In this document: positions 34,239-43,000 of the stretch, in pieces | Layout of the letters: each line of letters opens with the position of its first letter | Numbering within the stretch: the stretch's first letter is position 1 | Source of the DNA: Massilia endophytica | Lineage (GTDB): Bacteria > Pseudomonadota > Gammaproteobacteria > Burkholderiales > Burkholderiaceae_D | Direction of reading: 5' to 3' | Assembly: GCF_021165955.1 (NCBI RefSeq) | Contig: NZ_CP088952.1 | Span: forward strand, 2,480,001-2,544,000 | Length of the DNA: 64,000 bases | Translations under genes and position numbers: made by a program | The notes under the pieces: model-generated | Database searches by the model: none | What the model was told of the DNA's origin: nothing | What the model saw: the letters and a program-made list of their open reading frames with translations, nothing else

Positions 34239-35825
34239 ATGGCACGCGCACGCCCTATCTTAGCGGTAAGTGATGTTAACCGGCTGTTCAAATACGGTTG
34301 GGCAATGATCCTGGCTTTCCCGCTCTGTCTGCCTGCATTGGGCGCGCCGGGCGGGGACCACGACGAGCTGGAGGCATGGATCGAAGCGCCTTTCCGGCTC
34401 ACGCAGGACGAGGCTTTTGTCCTGCATTTCCGCCACCCCGGCCGCCGTTCAGTGAACTGGCAATTACAACTGCTAGCTGGCAATGGTGCAGTTCTGCAAC
34501 ACTGGCGCGGCGAGGCCATGTTGCGCGGAGGCGAGGCGGAGCTGCGGCTTGGGCAGCGCATTGCGGCCGCTCCCGGCCTGTACAGCCTGCGGCTATCGGC
34601 GCGCACTGCCGGTTCGCGCGGCGAGCCCATCGTCCAGCAGCGGCAGGTAGCGCTCGGCGCGCTGCCCGCGCCCAGGCTGGCCCCGTCTCAGGCGGCCGTG
34701 CCCGAATTCGATATCGTCCTCGGCAACCTGCACAGCCAGACCGGCCACAGCGACGGCGGCGGTCCGCTGGGCGAATGCCGCGGCGCCCAGGAGCCGCAAA
34801 GCGCAGCGGCCGGTCCCGCCGAAGCCTATGCCTATGCCCAGGCACATGGGCTGCAATTCCTGCTGGCCTCCGAGCACAATCACATGTACGACGGTTCCGA
34901 GGGCAGCGATCCCGCTGCCGATCCGGCGAAGGCCCACGCCCTGTACCGCAAGGGCCTGGGCGAAGCCGCCGCCTATTCCGCCGCGCATCCGGGTTTTGCC
35001 GCCCTGTACGGCATGGAATGGGGCGTCATCAGCAATGGCGGCCACCTGAATATCCTGAACAGCCCCGAACTGCTGGCCTGGGAGCGCAGCGCGGACGGCG
35101 AGCTGATGGGCGACACCTTCGTCGCCAAGGGCGACTACGCGGCCCTGTACCGGCTGATGCGGGAAAAAGGCTGGATCGGCCAGTTCAACCACCCGGCCCA
35201 GAACCAGTTCCGGGTGCATGGCCAGCCCCTGGGCTTCAATGCCGACGGCGACGCCAGCATGGCGCTGTGCGAAGTGATGAACAGCGCCGCCTTCTCCAGC
35301 CGCGACGGGGAGGACGAGAAGCGCCACAGCTTCTACGAGCCCGCGTGCCAGCGCCTGCTCGAAGCGGGCTACCATCTTGCCTTCAGCAGCGACCAGGACA
35401 ACCACTGCGCCAACTGGGGCGCGTCCTACGGCAACCGCACCGGCGTGCTTCTGCCGCGCGGCACACCGCTCAGCACGGCCAGTCTTCTGGAGGCGGTGCG
35501 CGCCCGCCGCGTCTTCGCCACCATGGACAAGACCTCCAGCCTCGTGCTGCGCGCAAACGGGCGCATGATGGGCGAGCGCTTCGAGAACAGCGGGCCGCTG
35601 CGCCTGCAGGTGGCGTACGCGCCCGGTCCGGGCCGCAGTGCGGCCGCCCTGGCCATCGTGCACGGCGTGCCGGGGCGGCGCGGCGAACCGGATACGCAGG
35701 CCCTCGAAGGCGACAGCCTGGACCTCACGCCGCCGCCTGGCGAGCATTACTACTACGCCCGGTTGACACAGGAGGACGGCCGCATCCTCTGGTCCGCCCC
35801 CATCTGGGTCAGCCAGCGGCCATAA
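34239..35825 (+). CDS. PHP-domain metal-dependent hydrolase (CehA-like)
   Basis: The 528-residue protein has a hydrophobic N-terminal stretch (AMILAFPLCLPALGA) that may be a signal peptide, an N-terminal beta domain, and a PHP domain beginning VLGNLHSQTGHSDGGG with the first His/Asp metal ligands. LLASEHNHMY, YGMEWGVISNGGHLNIL, IGQFNHPAQNQF and LAFSSDQDNHCANW supply the others. PHP enzymes hydrolyse phosphoesters and related bonds; CehA relatives are carbaryl hydrolases, but the substrate here is unknown. AGGAGG six bases before the ATG supports this start although it puts ~22 residues before the hydrophobic segment. Confidence 0.8.
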   Translation: MARARPILAVSDVNRLFKYGWAMILAFPLCLPALGAPGGDHDELEAWIEAPFRLTQDEAFVLHFRHPGRRSVNWQLQLLAGNGAVLQHWRGEAMLRGGEAELRLGQRIAAAPGLYSLRLSARTAGSRGEPIVQQRQVALGALPAPRLAPSQAAVPEFDIVLGNLHSQTGHSDGGGPLGECRGAQEPQSAAAGPAEAYAYAQAHGLQFLLASEHNHMYDGSEGSDPAADPAKAHALYRKGLGEAAAYSAAHPGFAALYGMEWGVISNGGHLNILNSPELLAWERSADGELMGDTFVAKGDYAALYRLMREKGWIGQFNHPAQNQFRVHGQPLGFNADGDASMALCEVMNSAAFSSRDGEDEKRHSFYEPACQRLLEAGYHLAFSSDQDNHCANWGASYGNRTGVLLPRGTPLSTASLLEAVRARRVFATMDKTSSLVLRANGRMMGERFENSGPLRLQVAYAPGPGRSAAALAIVHGVPGRRGEPDTQALEGDSLDLTPPPGEHYYYARLTQEDGRILWSAPIWVSQRP

Positions 35826-35840
35826 GCTTCCCGGCTTGGT

Positions 35841-35866
35841 GTAGAGTGCGGTATCTCGCACACTAC
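35841..35866 (+). promoter_or_regulatory. Stem-loop just before the prolyl oligopeptidase ribosome site
   Basis: GTAG-A-GTGCG (35841-35850) can pair with CGCAC-A-CTAC (35857-35866) around a 6-base loop with one A-A mismatch. It ends two bases before the AGGAG ribosome site of the gene at 35877. It may be an operator or leader structure; no known class is recognised. Confidence 0.35.
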
Positions 35867-35876
35867 AGGAGAAGCA

Positions 35877-37961
35877 ATGCGATCGTACCGGAAACTGGCT
35901 GGCGGCATGGTGCTGGGACTGGCCCTCGGGCAGGCCACAGCGCAACAGAAGACCGATCCCTATGAATGGCTCGAAGACGTGGGCGGGGAACAGCAGCTGG
36001 CCTGGGTACGGCAGCAGAACGAGGTGGCGCTGAAGGAACTGGAAGGACGGCCGCAATACCCGGCCATCCACGACCGCCTCAAGACCATCCTCAACTCCAG
36101 GGAGCGCATTCCCTACGTGCAGCAGCACGGCAGGCACGTCTACAACTTCTGGCGCGATGCAAGCCATGTGCGCGGCATCTGGCGGCGCACCACGCTCGAC
36201 CAGTTCCGCCAGCCGCAGCCGGAATGGGAGACCGTACTCGACCTGGACCAGCTGGCCGCCGACGAGAAGGAGAACTGGGTGTGGCACGGCGTATCCTGCC
36301 TTTACCCGAAAGGCGAGCGCTGCCTGGTGTCGCTCTCGCGTGGCGGCGGCGACGCGGTAGTGGTGCGCGAGTTCGACACGGCCAGCCGCAGCTTCGTCAA
36401 GGACGGCTTCACCCTTTCCGAAGCCAAGAGCGATACGGGCTGGATCGACCAGGACACCCTCTTCGTCTCCACCGACTTCGGCCCCGGCTCCATGACCACG
36501 TCCGGCTATCCGCGCATCGTGAAGGAATGGAAGCGCGGCCGCCCGCTGGCTGAAGCCGCCACCTTGTACGAGGCGCAGACCGCGGACCTGGGCGTGGGCG
36601 CCTACAAGGACTTCACCCCCGGCCTCGAATTCCAGTTCGTGGTGCGCCAGATCGGCTTCTACAGCAGTGAACTCTTCCTGCGCGAAGGCAGCAAGCTGAG
36701 CAAGGTGCCCAAGCCGGACGACGCCAACGCCTACACGGTGCGCGACCAGCTCGTGATCGAGCTCCGTTCGGACTGGACGGTCGACGGCCAGACCTATCCG
36801 CAAGGCGCCCTGCTGGCCACCGACTTCCGCCGCTTCATGCAGGGCGAGCGCCGCTTCGAGCTGCTGTTTACGCCCACGCCCACCACTTCCCTGGACGGCG
36901 TGGCCGCCACCCGCTCCGCCCTGCTGCTCAATGTGCTCGACAACGTGAAGAACCGCCTCGTCGAGTTGAAACGCAGCGATAGCGGCTGGCAGCGCCGCGA
37001 CGTGGACGCGCCCGCCTTCGGCACCCTGGAGGTGAGCGCGCTGGACCCCATCGCCTCCGACCAGTACTTCCTGACGGTGACCGATTTCCTCACTCCCACC
37101 ACCCTCTACCTGGCCCAGGCGGGGGACGACAAGCGGGTGGCCCTGAAATCCCTGCCCAGCTTCTACGACGCGAAGCCGTACACGGTGAAGCAGTTCCAGG
37201 CTACCTCGAAGGACGGCACGAAAGTGCCCTACTTCGTCATCATGAACAAAAAGGCCAGGCTGAACGGCAAGAATCCCACCGTGCTCTACGGCTACGGCGG
37301 CTTCGAGGTGTCGATGAAGCCCAGCTACAGCGCGGTGGCGGGCTCGGCCTGGCTGAGCCAGGGCGGCGTGTATGTGCTGGCCAATATCCGCGGCGGCGGC
37401 GAATTCGGCCCGCGCTGGCACCAGGCGGCCCTGAAGCAGAACCGCCAGAAGGCCTTCGACGACTTCATCGCCGTGGCCCAGGACCTCATCAAGCGCAAGG
37501 TGACCAGCCCGCGCCACCTGGGCATCATGGGCGGCAGCAACGGCGGCCTGCTGGTGGGCGCCGTCATGACGCAGCGGCCCGACCTGTTCAATGCCGTGGT
37601 CTGCCAGGTGCCCCTGCTGGACATGCGGCGCTACAGCAAGCTGCTGGCGGGCGCCTCCTGGATGGGCGAATACGGCGATCCGGACGATCCCGAACAGTGG
37701 AAGTTCATCGGCAAGTACTCGCCCTACCAGAACGTGTTCCGCGACAAGCACTATCCCCGCGTGCTCTTCACGACTTCCACGCGCGACGACCGCGTCCATC
37801 CCGGCCATGCCCGCAAGATGGTGGCGAAGATGAAGGAACAGGGCCACGACGTGCTGTACTGGGAAAACACGGAAGGCGGCCACGCGGGCGCCGCCAACAA
37901 CGACCAGCAGGCCCATATGTGGGCCCTGACCTACAGCTTCCTCTTGAATCAGCTGAAATAA
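35877..37961 (+). CDS. Prolyl oligopeptidase, S9A family, exported
   Basis: The 694-residue serine peptidase cleaves after proline in short peptides. A signal peptide (LAGGMVLGLALGQATAQ) suggests a periplasmic location. The N-terminal DPYEWLEDVGGEQQLAWVRQ is the S9A start, followed by a seven-blade propeller region and the catalytic domain: nucleophile in GIMGGSNGGLL (Ser554), TTSTRDDRVHPGHARKM with the Asp, and ENTEGGHAGA with the His. The AGGAG site lies 6 bases from the ATG. Confidence 0.92.
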   Translation: MRSYRKLAGGMVLGLALGQATAQQKTDPYEWLEDVGGEQQLAWVRQQNEVALKELEGRPQYPAIHDRLKTILNSRERIPYVQQHGRHVYNFWRDASHVRGIWRRTTLDQFRQPQPEWETVLDLDQLAADEKENWVWHGVSCLYPKGERCLVSLSRGGGDAVVVREFDTASRSFVKDGFTLSEAKSDTGWIDQDTLFVSTDFGPGSMTTSGYPRIVKEWKRGRPLAEAATLYEAQTADLGVGAYKDFTPGLEFQFVVRQIGFYSSELFLREGSKLSKVPKPDDANAYTVRDQLVIELRSDWTVDGQTYPQGALLATDFRRFMQGERRFELLFTPTPTTSLDGVAATRSALLLNVLDNVKNRLVELKRSDSGWQRRDVDAPAFGTLEVSALDPIASDQYFLTVTDFLTPTTLYLAQAGDDKRVALKSLPSFYDAKPYTVKQFQATSKDGTKVPYFVIMNKKARLNGKNPTVLYGYGGFEVSMKPSYSAVAGSAWLSQGGVYVLANIRGGGEFGPRWHQAALKQNRQKAFDDFIAVAQDLIKRKVTSPRHLGIMGGSNGGLLVGAVMTQRPDLFNAVVCQVPLLDMRRYSKLLAGASWMGEYGDPDDPEQWKFIGKYSPYQNVFRDKHYPRVLFTTSTRDDRVHPGHARKMVAKMKEQGHDVLYWENTEGGHAGAANNDQQAHMWALTYSFLLNQLK

Positions 37962-37973
37962 GCATCAAATAAC

Positions 37974-38001
37974 AACACCGCGCCCAATCGTGCGCGGTGT
38001 T
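37974..38001 (+). terminator. Hairpin after the prolyl oligopeptidase gene
   Basis: AACACCGCGC (37974-37983) and GCGCGGTGTT (37992-38001) form a perfect 10-bp stem with an 8-base loop, 12 bp after the stop codon. Only two T follow, so it is an imperfect intrinsic terminator or a transcript-end stabiliser. Confidence 0.55.
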
Positions 38002-38142
38002 CGCGCGGCCTCGCGTATTCTTACAAAACATTTCCTGATAGCATTACAATAATGACAAGTGAGCGACGTCGTCCAGGACGGACGGCTACGCTACTTTTCG
38101 CTTGACTCGGTCCGGCACAGGCGTATCGTGGCTGGGTTGGGC

Positions 38143-40026
38143 GAGATGACGAGACCACTGAAACTGGGCAAGCTTCCTGTGCAGACTCCAAAAGTCCTCC
38201 TGGTGAATGACGACCCGGCCGGCCTGTTCGCGCTGGAAAGCCTGTTGGCCGACGAGGCCGTGCGCCTGGGCTACCAGCTGGTCGCCGCCGGTTCCGGCGC
38301 CGAAGCCCTGCGCGAAGTGCTGAAGCAGGAGTTCGCCGTCATCGTCCTCGACATCAATATGCCCGACATGGACGGCTTTGCCGCCGCCGAGGCCATCCAC
38401 TCGCACCCGCGCTCCTCCAACGTGCCCATCATCTTCGTGACGGCCCACCAGGCCGACGAAATCAACCGCCTCAGGGCCTACCAGGCGGGCGCGGCGGACT
38501 ATCTCTTCACGCCCATCATTCCGCAGATCCTGCAGACCAAGGTGGCCGTCTTCGTGGAGATCATGAAGCAGAACATGCTGCTGCGCGAGCAGGCGGCCGA
38601 GCTGCGCAAGCTGAACCAGGACCTGCGCGTGCAGCGCCTGCAGGACCTGGAGCGCGCCAACCGCGAACTGCAGCTGGAGATCGCCGAGCGCAAGCTGGCC
38701 GAGCAGCGCGCCAACGCCCTGTCCACGCGCGATCCGCTCACCGGCCTGGTGAACCGGCGCTCCCTGATCCAGCAGCTGGAGCACGCCGTGGCCACGGCCG
38801 AACGCCACCATACCCACTTCGCCCTCCTCTTCCTTGACCTGGACAAGTTCAAGCAGATCAACGACAGCTTTGGCCACGAGGTGGGCGACGAGCTGCTGCG
38901 CCAGGTGGCCGCCCGCATCACATCTTCGGTACGCATGGCCGACGTGGTGGCCCGTTTGGGCGGCGACGAATTCGTGGTCCTCATCGAAGGCAAGACGCCC
39001 GCCGCCAATGCGGCCCGGGTGGCGCGCAAGATAGCCCAGGCGCATGCCCGCCCCTTCGACATCGGCGGGCGCGGCATCTACACGTCCACCAGCATCGGCA
39101 TCGCCCTCTATCCCCAGGACGGCGGCAATGCCCGCCTGATGATGAAGAACGCCGACCTTGCCATGTACCACGCCAAGCAGGAACGCGATGTGGCAGGCGG
39201 CGGCGTGCGCTTCTTCCACGAGGAACTGAACCGGCGCGAGAAGGAGCACGAGCAGTGGACGACAGAGCTGCGCCACGCCCTCATCGGCAACCAGCTGGAA
39301 CTGCTGTACCAGCCGCAGACCGGGCTGGCCGGGGGCAGGCTGTGCGCCGTCGAGGCCCAGCTGGTGTGGAACCATCCCCGCCTGGGCCGGGTGGAAGCCG
39401 AGCGTTTCCTGCCATGCATCTATGACCGCTCCCTGCTCGAACGCCTGGACGCCTGGACCATCGTCACCGCCTGCGCCCAGGCCGCCGCTTGGCGCAGCGC
39501 CCCGTGCGGCCTGGAAGAGGCCAGCGTGGCCATCAACCTGTGCAGCCCGCAGCTGTGCACCGAAACGCCCGCCAAGCTGGTGGCCGAAGTGCGCCGCCAC
39601 CGCCTGCCGCCCGGCGCCATGACGCTGGAACTGAACGAGGCCCTGCTCTCGGCCCACCACAACACCCTGGAGCCCCTGCTGCGCCAGCTGCAGGCCGCGG
39701 GCGTGGCGCTTGCGCTGGACTCCTTCGGCCACGCGCGCAGCTCACTGGCTGCCTGCAAGAAGCTGGGCCTGGACCAGATGAAGATCGACCGCGCCTTCGT
39801 GCGCAATATCGGCGACGACGATGGCGGCACCGACATGGTGGCCGCCATCATCCACCTCGCGCGCGCCCTGCAGATGCGCGTGGTGGCGCTCGGCGTGGAC
39901 AGCCAGCTGCAGCTGGCCGTACTGAATACCCTGGGCTGCGACAGCTGCCAGGGCGAATTTTTCTGTCCGCCGCTCGCGGCGGCGGAACTGATGCAAAGGC
40001 TGGAAGAGCCAGCCCTTACTACCTAG
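38143..40026 (+). CDS. REC-GGDEF-EAL response regulator, EAL part degenerate
   Basis: The ~627-residue protein has a receiver domain at ~12-130 (VLLVNDDPAG, phospho-Asp in VLDINMPDMDG), a coiled linker, a GGDEF domain with GGDEF and I-site RMAD intact, and an EAL domain with changes at key places (VEAQLVW for EALLRW, LDSFGHA for DDFGTG, LGVDS for EGVET). The receiver has YLFTPI where the conserved Lys of KP is expected. It is probably a diguanylate cyclase controlled by the kinase downstream. The start is uncertain: a GTG at 38059 is in frame but lacks a ribosome site. Confidence 0.85.
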   Translation, partial: EMTRPLKLGKLPVQTPKVLLVNDDPAGLFALESLLADEAVRLGYQLVAAGSGAEALREVLKQEFAVIVLDINMPDMDGFAAAEAIHSHPRSSNVPIIFVTAHQADEINRLRAYQAGAADYLFTPIIPQILQTKVAVFVEIMKQNMLLREQAAELRKLNQDLRVQRLQDLERANRELQLEIAERKLAEQRANALSTRDPLTGLVNRRSLIQQLEHAVATAERHHTHFALLFLDLDKFKQINDSFGHEVGDELLRQVAARITSSVRMADVVARLGGDEFVVLIEGKTPAANAARVARKIAQAHARPFDIGGRGIYTSTSIGIALYPQDGGNARLMMKNADLAMYHAKQERDVAGGGVRFFHEELNRREKEHEQWTTELRHALIGNQLELLYQPQTGLAGGRLCAVEAQLVWNHPRLGRVEAERFLPCIYDRSLLERLDAWTIVTACAQAAAWRSAPCGLEEASVAINLCSPQLCTETPAKLVAEVRRHRLPPGAMTLELNEALLSAHHNTLEPLLRQLQAAGVALALDSFGHARSSLAACKKLGLDQMKIDRAFVRNIGDDDGGTDMVAAIIHLARALQMRVVALGVDSQLQLAVLNTLGCDSCQGEFFCPPLAAAELMQRLEEPALTT

Positions 40027-40044
40027 TGAATGAGGATCTCGTCG

Positions 40045-43000
40045 ATGAATGACATGACCGAACTGCCCGAAGAACTGGACCTGAAGCTGATTCTCCAGAC
40101 CTTGATGGCATTGAAAAAAGGCGATTTCTCGGCACGCATGCCGTCCGACTGGACGGGCGTATCCGGCAAGATCGCCGATACCCTGAACGAAATCATCGAG
40201 ACCAACGAAAAGCTGGTGCGCGCGGTTACGGAAGTCAGCCGCGTGGTGGGCCGCGAAGGCCGCCTGACGCAGCGCGCCTCGGTGAACAACGTCACGGGCG
40301 GCTGGTCCACCATCATCAGCGCGGTCAACACGCTGATCGACGACCTGGTGCGCCCCACTACCGAAATGGCGCGCGTGATCGGCGCCGTGGCAAAGGGCGA
40401 CCTGTCGCAGACCATGGCGCTGGAGGTGGACGGTCATCCGCTTAAAGGCCAGTACCTGCGGGCGGCGACTACCGCCAACACCATGGTGGAACAGCTTTCC
40501 TCCTTCTCCTCCGAAGTGACGCGCGTGGCGCGGGAGGTGGGTACGGAGGGCAAGCTTGGCGGCCAGGCGCAGGTGAAGGGCGTGGCGGGCACGTGGAAGG
40601 ACTTGACCGACTCCGTGAACTCCATGGCGGGTAACCTGACTTCGCAGGTGCGTAACATCGCGGAGGTGACCACCGCCGTGGCAAACGGCGACTTGTCCAA
40701 GAAGATCACGGTGGACGTGCGCGGCGAGATCCTGCAGCTGAAGGACACCATCAACGTGATGGTGGACCAGCTGCGTTCCTTCGCATCCGAGGTGACCCGC
40801 GTGGCGCGTGAGGTGGGTACGGAAGGCAAGCTCGGCGGCCAGGCCTACGTGCCTGGCGTGGGCGGCACGTGGAAGGACTTGACCGACAACGTGAACTTCA
40901 TGGCGTCCAACCTGACGGGCCAGGTGCGTAACATCGCGGCGGTGACCACCGCCGTGGCGAACGGCGACTTGTCCAAGAAAATCACGGTGGACGTGAAGGG
41001 CGAGATTCTCGAACTGAAGAACACCATCAACGTGATGGTGGACCAGCTGTCCTCCTTTGCATCGGAAGTGACCCGCGTGGCGCGTGAGGTGGGTACGGAG
41101 GGCAAGCTGGGCGGCCAGGCGCAGGTGAAGGGCGTGGCAGGCACGTGGAAGGACTTGACCGACTCCGTGAACTCCATGGCAGGTAACCTGACGGGCCAGG
41201 TGCGTAACATCGCGGACGTGACCACCGCCGTGGCAAACGGCGACTTGTCCAAGAAGATTACGGTGGACGTGAAGGGCGAGATTCTCGAACTGAAGAACAC
41301 CATCAACGTGATGGTGGACCAGCTGAACTCCTTCGCATCCGAAGTGACGCGCGTGGCGCGCGAGGTGGGCACGGAAGGCAAGCTGGGCGGCCAGGCAAAC
41401 GTGCCGGGTGTGGCGGGCACGTGGAAGGACTTGACGGAAAACGTGAACCAGCTGGCAGGTAACCTCACGGGCCAGGTGCGTAACATCGCGGAGGTGACCA
41501 CCGCCGTGGCAAACGGCGACCTCTCGAAGAAGATTACCGTGGACGTGAAGGGCGAGATCCTGGAACTGAAGAACACCATCAACGTGATGGTGGACCAGCT
41601 GTCATCCTTCGCATCGGAAGTGACCCGTGTGGCGCGCGAGGTGGGTACGGAAGGTAAGCTGGGCGGCCAGGCATATGTGCCGGGCGTGGGCGGTACGTGG
41701 AAAGACCTTACCGACAACGTGAACTTCATGGCGTCCAACCTCACGGGCCAGGTGCGTAATATTGCGGCGGTGACCACCGCCGTGGCGCGCGGCGACTTGT
41801 CCAAGAAGATTACCGTGGACGTGAAGGGCGAGATCCTGGAACTGAAGGACACCATCAACGTGATGGTGGACCAGCTGTCCTCCTTCGCATCGGAAGTGAC
41901 CCGTGTGGCGCGCGAGGTGGGTACGGAAGGCAAGCTGGGCGGCCAGGCTAACGTGCCTGGCGTTGCAGGTACCTGGAAAGACCTGACCGAGAACGTGAAC
42001 CAGCTGGCGGCAAACCTGACCAACCAGATGCGCGCGATCGGCGAGGTGGCAACGGCCGTGACGCGGGGCGACTTGTCCCGTTCCATCCAGGTGGAGGCGC
42101 GCGGCGAGGTGTCCTACCTGAAGGACAACATCAACGAGATGATCCGAAACCTGAAGGAGACCACGCAGAAGAACGCGCAGCAGGACTGGCTGAAAACCAA
42201 CCTGGCGCGCTTCACCCGCCTGCTGCAAGGCCAGCGCGACCTGCAGGCCGTGACGAAGCTGATCCTGTCCGAGCTGGCGCCGCTGGTGTCCGCCCACCAC
42301 GGCGTGTTCTACATGATGGACTCGCAGCTGGACGACGCCCGCCTGCGCATGATCGCCAGCTACGGCTACCGCTCCAGCCGCAAGCTGCCCACCTCCTTCC
42401 TGCCGGGTGAAGGCCTCGTGGGCCAGTGCGCGCTGGAGAAGGTGCGTATCTGGCTGACGGATGTGCCGCGCGACTACATCGTCGTGTCTTCAGGCCTGGG
42501 CGCGGCGCCGCCGACCAATATCGTGGTGCTGCCTATCCTGTTCGAACAGCAGGTGAAGGCGGTGATCGAGATCGCGTCGCTGGACCGCTTCACGGAAACC
42601 CACCTTTCCTTCCTGGACCAGCTGATGGAATCCATCGGCGTGGTGCTGAACACCATCGAGGCGAACAGCCGTACCGAGTCGCTGCTGACCCAGTCCCAGT
42701 CCCTGGCGCAGGAGCTGCAGCAGACCAACCAGGAGCTGGCGGAGAAAGCCCGCCTGCTGTCCGAGCAGAACATCGAGGTGGAACGGAAGAACCGCGAGGT
42801 GGAACAGGCGAAGCTGGCGCTGGAAGAAAAGGCGACCCAGCTGGCCCTGTCCTCCAAGTACAAGTCCGAGTTCCTCGCGAACATGTCGCACGAGCTGCGC
42901 ACGCCGCTGAACTCCCTGCTGATCCTGGCGCAGCAGCTGGGCGATAACCCCGAAGGCAACCTCTCGTCCAAGCAGGTTGAATTCGCGAAGACCATCCACG

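Noticed and set aside
40513..42168. Tandem repeats as a possible CRISPR or satellite array
   Set aside because: Units of 276 bp are in frame with no spacers and encode HAMP domains, so they are coding repeats.
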